A stretch of DNA of 38,184 nucleotides, taken from assembly GCA_024229495.1 (NCBI GenBank), contig JAAESJ010000371.1, forward strand, positions 1-38,184, written 5' to 3'. Source of the stretch: Verrucomicrobiaceae bacterium (lineage in GTDB: Bacteria; Verrucomicrobiota; Verrucomicrobiia; Verrucomicrobiales; DEV007). The translations under genes were made by a program, and so were the position numbers. Below are positions 31,366-38,184 of this stretch, one piece after another. Below the pieces are notes generated by a model. It was not told the origin of the DNA. It did not search any database and saw only the letters and a list, made by a program, of their open reading frames with translations. The stretch's first letter is position 1. Each line of letters opens with the position of its first letter.

Positions 31366-31773
31366 ATGCTGATGAGGATGTTCAGTGAATTCTTCAGGCA
31401 GCTATTCCTATACGGATTATATATCCTCTTGGCTTCCCTTATGACTGGTTGTTTCTACACGTTGCAACGACCGTTGATATTGAAGAAAGTTGATCGTTCA
31501 CCCGGATTTGAACGCGATATCAGGGCAATGATGCAGAAGTTCTGCTTCGACTGCCACGGGGCAAAGCACAGGGAGGCGGGGCTGGATTTACGAACCCTCC
31601 GAGCTATTCTATCGGGAGGGGAGAGTGGACCCGCGATTGTGCCGGGGATTGCCGAGGAAAGCATTCTTTTTGAAATGGTCAGCGATGGGCATATGCCGCC
31701 GGAGGGCAAACGGCCGGGAGCATATCAAATCCGGCGATTGCGGCAATGGATCGTATCGGGGGCACAGCCCTGA
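31366..31773 (+). CDS. Single-heme c-type cytochrome lipoprotein, planctomycete-type
   Basis: The 135-residue protein starts at the ATG at 31366 with CAGGG just upstream; a TTG at 31330 is an unlikely start. A hydrophobic N-terminus ends in a lipobox-like LMTGC (C29), suggesting membrane anchoring. The heme motif is C60-F-D-C-H64 in the setting DIRAMMQKFCFDCHGAKHREAGLDLRT, followed by GPAIVPGIAEESILFEMVSDGHMPPEGKRP with a probable axial Met in HMPP. This is the planctomycete cytochrome C domain (PSCyt1) that normally heads large proteins fused to PSD1/PSCyt2 domains. Here it stands alone and short. It probably carries electrons for the neighbouring exported oxidoreductases. Confidence 0.85.
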   Translation: MLMRMFSEFFRQLFLYGLYILLASLMTGCFYTLQRPLILKKVDRSPGFERDIRAMMQKFCFDCHGAKHREAGLDLRTLRAILSGGESGPAIVPGIAEESILFEMVSDGHMPPEGKRPGAYQIRRLRQWIVSGAQP

Positions 31774-31868
31774 TCCGGAGTGCCGGGTAATGATTAAGTT
31801 CCTTTGACCTAGCCGAATATAAGGCGGAACCTTTAAAGGCTAACCACTCCATCAACCACCCATTGATC

Positions 31869-32678
31869 ATGAAGCACACTTCTCTTGAACTTGAATCAGA
31901 GGGACCTCCGACAGATCTCCCGGGCATTTCAACGCGGCGCGATTTCACAAGGCGATCTGTTCAGGCAATGCTGACCATATCCCTGCTCGATCATCTTTGC
32001 TCAACCAATCTTCTTGCGGCAGGCGCCAGGTTAAGTGCAGAGAAATGGCTGGATGAGGTTAATCAAATCGGCCTGGACGTAAAGGGCGAAAAGATGAAGC
32101 AGACCGAGTGGCAGGTTCGTATTGAGGACCTCCTGCAAAATCGGATTGACCTTTCGCAACTACTCAAGCTGATAGACTTTGAGCGCATCGAGAAAACTGC
32201 AAAGTTTGTTGATAATGGAGCTCGTAGTATTCGTCCCAAATTTCCGAAGCTTGAGGGAGTTCCGGAACGACTGGTTTTTGGAAAGCAGGTCTTCGCATTG
32301 AGAAAAGGCCGTTCGGTTGTGCCGCACGGGCACAATAACATGGCGACCGCGTTCATTATCCTGAAGGGGAACTTTCATGGCCGGCATTATGACCGAGTGG
32401 CCGATGAGAAGAATCACATGATCATCAAGCCGACCATTGATGCCAAGTTCGGTCCCGGGCAGACCTCAAGCATTTCTGATGTGAAGGACAATGTGCACTG
32501 GTTCAAGGCGGAGGATGAGCCTGCATTTATTTTCAACATCCACGTGTTTGGCCTGAACCCGGGAAGTGGCAAGCGGACAAGCCGTGTCTACGTTGATCCC
32601 GCCGGGGAAAAGCTCGACGACGGCTTAATCCGTGCCCGGTTGATTGACTCAAAGCAGGCGCATCAGCGATACGGCTAG
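31869..32678 (+). CDS. Tat-exported cupin-like protein
   Basis: The 269-residue protein starts at the ATG at 31869; the frame is open from a TTG six bases earlier. Twin arginines are in STRRDFTRRSV (R23-R24) after a 20-residue polar lead, followed by a hydrophobic segment (QAMLTISLLDHL), a Tat signal with an unusually long n-region. The C-terminal half holds a cupin-type barrel: VPHGHNNMATAFIILKGNFHGRHYDR (histidines 153 and 155 are likely metal ligands) and later DNVHWFKAEDEPAFIFNIHVFGL. The N-terminal half (about 55-125) is helical. Metal-dependent activity and a role beside the heme lipoprotein and the Gfo oxidoreductase are plausible, but the substrate is unknown. Confidence 0.75.
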   Translation: MKHTSLELESEGPPTDLPGISTRRDFTRRSVQAMLTISLLDHLCSTNLLAAGARLSAEKWLDEVNQIGLDVKGEKMKQTEWQVRIEDLLQNRIDLSQLLKLIDFERIEKTAKFVDNGARSIRPKFPKLEGVPERLVFGKQVFALRKGRSVVPHGHNNMATAFIILKGNFHGRHYDRVADEKNHMIIKPTIDAKFGPGQTSSISDVKDNVHWFKAEDEPAFIFNIHVFGLNPGSGKRTSRVYVDPAGEKLDDGLIRARLIDSKQAHQRYG

Positions 32679-32757
32679 TCGCAGGTAAATGCCGATGGGA
32701 TTAGGGTAAAGCCTGAGTTCTTACGCCGTCAGGGGTGAACGCGCTGGAACCCGCTTT

Positions 32758-33684
32758 TTAAGGGTTGCCTGTGCCCCCGGAGATTAGTGCCTTTATCATC
32801 GTGCGGAAACCATTGACCTGAACTCGATAGCTGCCCAGTTGCTCTTCTGAGAGAATGGGCTGAAGGCGCTCAATGCGATTGTCGATTGCCTGGTCGACGA
32901 ATCCGTTGAACTCCTCGACCGTCGTGCCTTCCGGAAAGTTGCCGGGTTTTTCCGCGGCATTGAGCTCGACGAATACGTCAAAGGCTTCATCCTCCTGCTG
33001 TTCGGTGAGATCGCCAATTCCGCGCAGGCCCTTGAGATCCTCGTTGGATTTCTTCTCGATCCGCTTGACCTCGCGGTCATCGGCGTAGGCGTTGTAATCC
33101 TCCAGTTGCTCCGGGGAGAGAAGCTCTGCCATTGCGTCATCAACCGCACTGAAATTATCCTCATCGGCTGCCAGGAGATCGGCAAGGGATGCCTTGCCGG
33201 TGAACATTAACATTCCCGCAGCCTGCTGTTTCTTGCTTCTTGCCATCAGGATTTCGCTCAATTGCTCCTGTTGTGATTCATTCAGGCCGAGGCGTTCGGT
33301 CAGTTTGGCGACTTCTCCGGAGACTTCGGTTTTGGATTCCTGGTCACCCATTGCCTTTATGAACTCGAGGAGGGGGTTTTTTTCCTCGTCATCCTTCTTT
33401 GTTTCTTCTGCCCCTATGACGGACTGATCAGCTTGTTTTTTACTGTCACCAAGCGCACTTACGGATGTACCGGCAGGGCGATTGTTTTTATTGTTGCTGG
33501 TAATGGACCCCTGCAGGGCTTTTATCTGTGCTTCAAGGGCCTCAATGCGTTGGCTTTCATTTTTGGATGTCGCCCTTATTGGTGCCGGGTTTCTGAGGTA
33601 TTGAGCCAGGATGGTCACGATAATTCCCGAAACCGCAGCCACTGCCACTATGATGATTAAACGTGGTGATCTGGATTTGTTCAT
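32758..33684 (-). CDS. Membrane-anchored coiled-coil protein with repeated LxxEQ motifs
   Basis: The 308-residue protein has one N-terminal membrane helix (SRSPRLIIIVAVAAVSGIIVTILAQYL, residues 5-30) and a largely helical, acidic extracytoplasmic body. A short coiled coil follows (RIEALEAQIKALQ, 46-58), then a low-complexity polar linker (60-100). Four similar helical starts recur: LNESQQEQL (134-142), LSPEQLEDY (189-197), LTEQQEDEA (226-234) and LSEEQLGSY (278-286). This resembles the LTxxQ-type motifs of periplasmic helical proteins such as CpxP/Spy, but no homology is claimed. I do not recognise the family. Its promoter region is shared with the divergent esterase (33685-33878), which is AT-rich. 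The gene is convergent with the cupin across 79 bases. Confidence 0.75.
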   Translation of the reverse strand: MNKSRSPRLIIIVAVAAVSGIIVTILAQYLRNPAPIRATSKNESQRIEALEAQIKALQGSITSNNKNNRPAGTSVSALGDSKKQADQSVIGAEETKKDDEEKNPLLEFIKAMGDQESKTEVSGEVAKLTERLGLNESQQEQLSEILMARSKKQQAAGMLMFTGKASLADLLAADEDNFSAVDDAMAELLSPEQLEDYNAYADDREVKRIEKKSNEDLKGLRGIGDLTEQQEDEAFDVFVELNAAEKPGNFPEGTTVEEFNGFVDQAIDNRIERLQPILSEEQLGSYRVQVNGFRTMIKALISGGTGNP

Positions 33685-33793
33685 GGTTAAAAAGTCTATC
33701 CTTTATTTTAGATTCTAACAGTGGAGATTTACTCACTATCTATAATCCACATGAAAACCGGATTTTCAGAAAGTTTTTTCAGAACAGAATCAA

Positions 33794-33810
33794 TCGCATT
33801 TTCAATGCGA
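33794..33810. repeat. Small hairpin in the divergent promoter region
   Basis: TCGCATT-TTC-AATGCGA forms a perfect 7-bp stem with a three-base loop, in the AT-rich 194-base gap between the coiled-coil gene (minus) and the esterase (plus). It could be an operator for either gene or a transcript hairpin. No further copy is seen nearby and no regulator is encoded in the window. Confidence 0.45.
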
Positions 33811-33878
33811 TAACAAAAAGTTCCTTGTTTTATAAGGATTGATACCTGCGTCCTTGTCGCCGTTGAGGGCATGGGTTA

Positions 33879-35027
33879 ATGCTGGATTACATGAAAGGCA
33901 CCTTCACGTTCCCCTGTTTATTCCTTAACATTGCCATAGGCATGGTATGTGCTGATCCCGGGTCATTCGTCACTTACCCCGCATCAGTGGCTTCTTACCT
34001 GGAGCGTGTTCAACAGGGCAGGCAGGTCCATGCCTTTAATGCTGAAGTGGACGTTGCTCAATGGCAGGAATCTGCCAGGACTTCATTGATTGAGTTGATC
34101 GGCTTGAAGCAGATGCGCGTGGAACTTGCTGATTTTCACCCGCGCGTAATCGTCGGGAAGCCTCATGAAGCCGGCGATGCCTTTACCCGCTCCCTGTGTT
34201 CCATCGAGACTGAGCCGGGAGTGAAGATTCCGTTCTATTTCCTTGTTCCCAAAACTTCAAGCCCGGCGAATCCGTTACCCTTGTTCCTCGCTCCCCACGG
34301 GCATGATGTCCTCGGGTTGCATTCCTATGCGGGTGCCTTCAAGGATGAGGCTCACCGTAAAAAGGTGATGGCAAAGCAGGGCAATATTGCCGCGCAGGCG
34401 GCAAGCCGTGGATTTATTGCCATTGCCCCAGCTACCAGGGGGCTGGCTGCTGAGGTCAGTATCCCGGATCCCCGGGGAAGGCATGGCAATCGCGCGTGTC
34501 GCGCGCAATTGATGCATTGCCTTGTTGCCGGGCGAACTCCGGTTGCAGAGCGGGTCTGGGACATGCAGTGCCTGCTTGACTGGGCAGCGAAAGACCCGCG
34601 GGTGGATTCGGGGCGTATTGTCATGGCGGGCAATTCCGGGGGCGGTGTCCTTACCGCCTATACGTCGGCAATTGATACCCGCGTGAGTGTGGCAGTCCCG
34701 AGTTGCTCTTTTGCTCCGGTTATTGATACCGGTGGCTACATTTTTCATTGTGACTGCTGCATGGTTCCAGGGCTTCGCAACTGGGGTGACTGGACGGAGT
34801 TGGGTGGACTGATTGCTCCCAGAGGATTGCTGATTGTCCATGGGGTGGAGGATTCCCTGCATCATCGTCCGCTCATCAAGGCGTTGTTTGGCCAAATACA
34901 AGAAATTTACAGGGCGGCAGGGGTTCCCGGAAGGCTTGCCCTGTCATGGGGCAAGAGCGGGCACCGTTTTTATCCGGACTTAATGTGGTCTCCTATCAGC
35001 AGGATGCTTGCGGAGAGCAGGAATTAG
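33879..35027 (+). CDS. Secreted alpha/beta hydrolase, acetyl-xylan-esterase-like
   Basis: The 382-residue protein has a signal peptide (MKGTFTFPCLFLNIAIGMVCA from an internal ATG at 33891; the ATG at 33879 is used here). A hydrolase core runs from about 115, with LFLAPHGHD (oxyanion region), GFIAIAPATRG, and the nucleophile elbow GNSGGG (S253 in AGNSGGGVLTAY). The acid is D325 in IVHGVEDSLHH and the base H362 in WGKSGHRFYP, giving a complete Ser-Asp-His triad. The insertion GGYIFHCDCCMVPGL (285-299) is characteristic of the PVC branch of acetyl-xylan-esterase/dienelactone-hydrolase-like proteins. It probably removes acetyl groups from polysaccharide, consistent with the nearby sulfatases. Confidence 0.87.
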   Translation: MLDYMKGTFTFPCLFLNIAIGMVCADPGSFVTYPASVASYLERVQQGRQVHAFNAEVDVAQWQESARTSLIELIGLKQMRVELADFHPRVIVGKPHEAGDAFTRSLCSIETEPGVKIPFYFLVPKTSSPANPLPLFLAPHGHDVLGLHSYAGAFKDEAHRKKVMAKQGNIAAQAASRGFIAIAPATRGLAAEVSIPDPRGRHGNRACRAQLMHCLVAGRTPVAERVWDMQCLLDWAAKDPRVDSGRIVMAGNSGGGVLTAYTSAIDTRVSVAVPSCSFAPVIDTGGYIFHCDCCMVPGLRNWGDWTELGGLIAPRGLLIVHGVEDSLHHRPLIKALFGQIQEIYRAAGVPGRLALSWGKSGHRFYPDLMWSPISRMLAESRN

Positions 35028-35276
35028 GTTTGGGCAGAAAATGTCGGGATTGCTGCAGATGAAAGGGCATTGATCTGTAGTGTGTTACGGCCTTTTTTCA
35101 GGTTATTTGATAGAATGACCTAAAATGCGCGTTATGGTTCAAACCCCCTTGTGAAGGGATGCGCCAACCGGCATCACGATTCCTGTCTGTTCTTGAACTG
35201 TGAAAATTCCTCTAAGTTCAATCATCCCGCTTCGTTTAGATAAGAGAAAGCCACTGAGCACTTGCCAGCCCCTGTT

Positions 35277-38184
35277 ATGAAAATCTTACCAATCTATACC
35301 AATCCTGTCATGGTTCTTGTCCTGATCGTGTCCATGATGGCTCATGCCGGAGGTGAGCCAAAGGAGATTGGCTTTATTGAGACCTTTGCGCTTGCCAAGG
35401 ATCGTGAAGTCGCCCTTGCCCAGTTGATTCCCGGTACTGAGGATTATTACTATTTCCATTGCCTTCACCACCAGGCGCAGGGTGACCTTGCCGCTGTTGA
35501 GAAACTTCTCACGCCGTGGATGAAACGCCATGGCAAGGGTGGGCGTTATGCTGAAATCCGCAACCGCCAGTCCCTGCTGACCTATACAGAAGACCCCAAG
35601 GGTTCACTTGACTATCTGGTCAAGCAACTCGGGTTGCGTTTTGACCACCAGAAGCAGGAACTCAACCGGAAGCCGGTATTGCCGACTGCGCTCGACCCGA
35701 AACAGGTCACAGGCAATGCGTTTCTGCAGCGTGCCTTGTCCAGGCACAAGAATCTTGACGGCGTGGAGGAGCGTGGTCTCGATGGCTTGCTACGCGGGCA
35801 GGTGAAGCTTGACCCGGTTCGCCGCCGGCATCTGCTGCAGCGCCTTAGCCGACCGGATTTCCGGAACCTCGTTGCCCTGATTAACGTTGAGCTGAAGAGC
35901 AAGGAATCGCGTGGATTTGGTGAGTTTAATATCCACCGCGCTCTGTTGCCCGGGCAATTGGAACAACTGGTGAAGTTGCAGCCCGAACTGATGAAAAATC
36001 GCAACTATGTCCACGCGGTGGTGAGCAAACTGCGCCCCAGTGCCGATGTCGACTGGCAGAATGACCCCAAGGAGAAAAGCGCTTACTTGTCACGGGTATG
36101 GAATTTTGTGAAGGGGCTCGATCCTGTTTTTAACGCGCTCAAGACGCATTCCCTCTACCAGCTCCTCGCCGACCAGCGCGCGGCTGGAAAGTATGATAGG
36201 AAACTCTTCCTCGAATACATCAAGCTTCCGCGTCGCGCCGGTTATGTCGAGCCGCGCTATCTCAATGACCCCGACCGCCGGCGGGTGATTGCCGACCTTG
36301 GAAGCGATTTCCGCAAGATTACCGCCTGCCAGGCGATCGGGAATGATGAGCCACTGGTGCGTGATTTCTTCATGCATCTTTTCGTCGATGATGCAGGCTG
36401 GAATGCCTACACCGACTACGTGCGTGAATCCTGGCTTAAGCCGGTGTTCGCGGAGGCGAAGATCCTCGCCGGAATCGGAGACCAGGAGAAGTGGTATTCG
36501 CTGCTCACTCCGGCAGCCTATGAGGCGATCAAGGAGCGCGTTGACCTGCAGTTTGTCAGGCATAATCCCCGCACTTTCGCCGCCGGAGATCCTGTTTCAA
36601 TCGGCATTGAGATCAAGAATGTGCAGGAGCTGATCGTGAAGGTTTACGAGATTAATGCCCTAAACTACTACCTGCAGGAGGGGCGTGAGGTCAACACTGA
36701 CCTGGAACTCGACGGCCTCGTCGCCAACTCTGAAAAGCGCTACACTTACGATGAGCCGCCACTGCGGCGCATCCTGCGCACGTTTGATTTCCCCGAGTTA
36801 CTCAACAAGCGCGGCGTGTGGGTTGTTGAGCTGATCGGCAACGGTCGTTCCAGTCGCGCGCTTATCCGCAAGGGCGGCCTGCAGTATTTGGCCCGCTCTA
36901 CACCTGCGGGAACCGCGTTCAACATACTCGGTATGGATAATGAGCCGGCGGAGGCCGCCTCTCTCTGGATCGCGGGACGACAGTTCAAGTCCGGCAAGCA
37001 GGGCAATATCATTGTACCCTACTCGACCAAGCCCGGTCGTCAGCCGATCATCCTTGCCGATGGCGATTTCGCGACCCTTGAGTTCCATACCATGCCGGCG
37101 GAGAGCTACAAGCTGAGCGCGGGTTTCCATGTCGAGGCTGAGACACTGCTGCCCGGTCACATCACATCGATTGCCGTGCGCCCGGGCCTGACTCTCAACG
37201 GTGCGCCAACCACACTCGGCCTGCTTGAGGACGCGGTGCTTACGGTCACCTCAACCGATCACGAGGGCATCATCTCGACTCTTGAGCTGCCATCCTTCCA
37301 GATTGCCGAGGATCGTGAATCGACCTGTGATTTTCGTGTTCCTGAACGCCTAAACAGCCTGCAGGTGACACTGCGCGGCTCGGTGCAAAATGTCAGCACC
37401 GGAGAAAGGCAGCAGGTCGCGGCTTCCTCCTCCTTTGAGGTCAACGGAATCAATCAAACCGAGCATGTGTGGTTGCCGCATCTGGCAAAGATCGGAGATA
37501 ATTACGTGCTTGAGTTACTGGGGAAAAACGGTGAACCGTTCATCGATCTGCCGATCCGCCTGTTATTCAAGCATCGCGACTACAAGGCATCCCAGCTGGT
37601 TACCCTCAAGTCCGCGGCCAACGGGCAGGTGCAGCTCGGGCCACTGCCGGGTATTGTCCGGATTGACACCGATAGTGTTCCGGGTGGTCACCGCAGTTGG
37701 CAGCTTGGTGGAGATTTTACCCATCTTCCCGGCTCCCTGCACGGTATCACTGGTTCCGTTATGTCGATTCCCTACGCCGGATCCGCTGCCAGGGTGAGTC
37801 CCGCCGATTTCGCGTTGCTTGAGGTTAGAAATGGCACATTTGCCTCGGATCACCTGCAGGCGCTGAGCCTGGACGGCGGTTTCGTCAGGGTCAAGGGGTT
37901 GAGTGCCGGCGATTACCAGCTGGTTTTCAAGGAACTGGGAAAGACACTTGCGCTGCGGGTCACGTCCGGCAAGCTCGCTCACGGCTATGTGCTTGGCAGG
38001 CACCGGCACCTGCAGACCAAGCGTGGCAGCAACCTGCACATCATCGAGATCGATCCCGGTGAAAAGCAGACGCGCATTCAACTGGCTGGAGCGGGTCCTT
38101 TCACCCGCGTTCACCTCGTCGCCGGACGCTATTTACCTGCCTTTTCACTGCGTGATCGCATCGGCGGATTTCCCTACGCGGAAC
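35277..38184 (+). CDS. Very large secreted protein, possibly alpha-2-macroglobulin-like (5' part)
   Basis: The gene is truncated by the right edge; 969 codons are visible with no internal stop. A signal peptide (KILPIYTNPVMVLVLIVSMMAHA) is followed by a helical region (about residues 25-420) with YYYFHCLHHQAQGDL and tetratricopeptide-like hairpins. From about 425 to the end is a run of beta-rich, Ig-like segments (TFAAGDPVSIGIEIKNVQELIVKVYEI, GVWVVELIGNGRSSRALI, QLVTLKSAANGQVQLGPLPG). The succession of MG-type domains, one with the ANG..LG turn, suggests an alpha-2-macroglobulin or MG2-like architecture, though no thioester motif has been reached in the visible part. A role in the cell surface or in holding large substrates is possible; none is demonstrated. 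No ribosome binding site is obvious before the ATG at 35277. Confidence 0.75.
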   Translation, partial: MKILPIYTNPVMVLVLIVSMMAHAGGEPKEIGFIETFALAKDREVALAQLIPGTEDYYYFHCLHHQAQGDLAAVEKLLTPWMKRHGKGGRYAEIRNRQSLLTYTEDPKGSLDYLVKQLGLRFDHQKQELNRKPVLPTALDPKQVTGNAFLQRALSRHKNLDGVEERGLDGLLRGQVKLDPVRRRHLLQRLSRPDFRNLVALINVELKSKESRGFGEFNIHRALLPGQLEQLVKLQPELMKNRNYVHAVVSKLRPSADVDWQNDPKEKSAYLSRVWNFVKGLDPVFNALKTHSLYQLLADQRAAGKYDRKLFLEYIKLPRRAGYVEPRYLNDPDRRRVIADLGSDFRKITACQAIGNDEPLVRDFFMHLFVDDAGWNAYTDYVRESWLKPVFAEAKILAGIGDQEKWYSLLTPAAYEAIKERVDLQFVRHNPRTFAAGDPVSIGIEIKNVQELIVKVYEINALNYYLQEGREVNTDLELDGLVANSEKRYTYDEPPLRRILRTFDFPELLNKRGVWVVELIGNGRSSRALIRKGGLQYLARSTPAGTAFNILGMDNEPAEAASLWIAGRQFKSGKQGNIIVPYSTKPGRQPIILADGDFATLEFHTMPAESYKLSAGFHVEAETLLPGHITSIAVRPGLTLNGAPTTLGLLEDAVLTVTSTDHEGIISTLELPSFQIAEDRESTCDFRVPERLNSLQVTLRGSVQNVSTGERQQVAASSSFEVNGINQTEHVWLPHLAKIGDNYVLELLGKNGEPFIDLPIRLLFKHRDYKASQLVTLKSAANGQVQLGPLPGIVRIDTDSVPGGHRSWQLGGDFTHLPGSLHGITGSVMSIPYAGSAARVSPADFALLEVRNGTFASDHLQALSLDGGFVRVKGLSAGDYQLVFKELGKTLALRVTSGKLAHGYVLGRHRHLQTKRGSNLHIIEIDPGEKQTRIQLAGAGPFTRVHLVAGRYLPAFSLRDRIGGFPYAE

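Noticed and set aside
31830-31839. CCTTTAAAGG palindrome before the cupin gene
   Set aside because: Ten bases, no second copy, no T tract; too short to call an operator or terminator.
1-38184. CRISPR arrays, tRNA or rRNA genes, insertion sequences, attachment sites
   Set aside because: No regularly spaced repeats, cloverleaf-type sequence, transposase or integrase text was found on reading both strands.

Overview
The window looks like a piece of a marine or particle-associated PVC-group genome, most likely Verrucomicrobiota with Planctomycetota as the alternative. The basis is family content: six secreted sulfatases, two Tat-exported Gfo/Idh/MocA oxidoreductases, a heme domain fused to a sugar-dehydrogenase-like propeller, a lone planctomycete-type CxxCH lipoprotein, and several large secreted proteins of unknown function. 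Base composition is moderately GC-rich and fairly even. There are no rRNA, tRNA, CRISPR, transposase or integrase genes, so this is chromosomal catabolic territory rather than a mobile island. The lineage call is an inference, since there is no marker gene.

Layout. Positions 1-335 hold the 5' part of a TIGR01777-type NAD-dependent epimerase (minus strand), divergent from an orphan secreted protein (360-1670). A sulfatase (1717-3144, minus) is divergent from a heme/glucose-dehydrogenase-like protein (3447-5183). A long minus-strand block runs from 17838 down to 5201: an alpha/alpha-toroid polysaccharide enzyme candidate, a small membrane protein, Gfo/Idh/MocA plus a HEAT-repeat protein (ending at a hairpin terminator at 12694-12722), a sulfatase, an unknown protein, a BamB-like propeller, a LURP-one/tubby-like protein, and a chimeric CBM/DUF5703-like/barrel protein. 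From 17956 onward most genes are on the plus strand: a beta-helix (pectate-lyase-like) protein, a secreted unknown, a 5'-truncated lamin-tail-domain remnant, and then a compact operon of four sulfatases (21293-27102) that overlaps a 926-residue membrane protein combining PDZ, two GIDE-like segments and LemA. After that come a Tat Gfo oxidoreductase, a one-heme lipoprotein and a Tat cupin (29961-32678), a membrane-anchored coiled-coil protein on the minus strand (32758-33684), an acetyl-xylan-esterase-like hydrolase (33879-35027), and the 5' 969 codons of a very large secreted protein that runs off the right edge.

How the genes may work together. Taken together this is a dispersed locus for breaking down sulfated, probably esterified polysaccharide. 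Sulfatases remove sulfate, the hydrolase removes acyl groups, the beta-helix, toroid and DUF5703-like proteins are candidate backbone enzymes, and the exported oxidoreductases and heme proteins may oxidise the released sugars. No SusC/SusD pair, sugar transporter, regulator or formylglycine-generating enzyme is visible, so sulfatase activation and uptake must be encoded elsewhere. The substrate cannot be named from the sequence.

The most unusual items are the tandem GIDE-like/PDZ/LemA fusion, the chimeric 5201-8047 protein that seems to have lost its catalytic barrel, two sulfatases with non-canonical third residues in the CxPxR motif, and promoter-like elements placed so close to start codons that leaderless transcripts are suggested.
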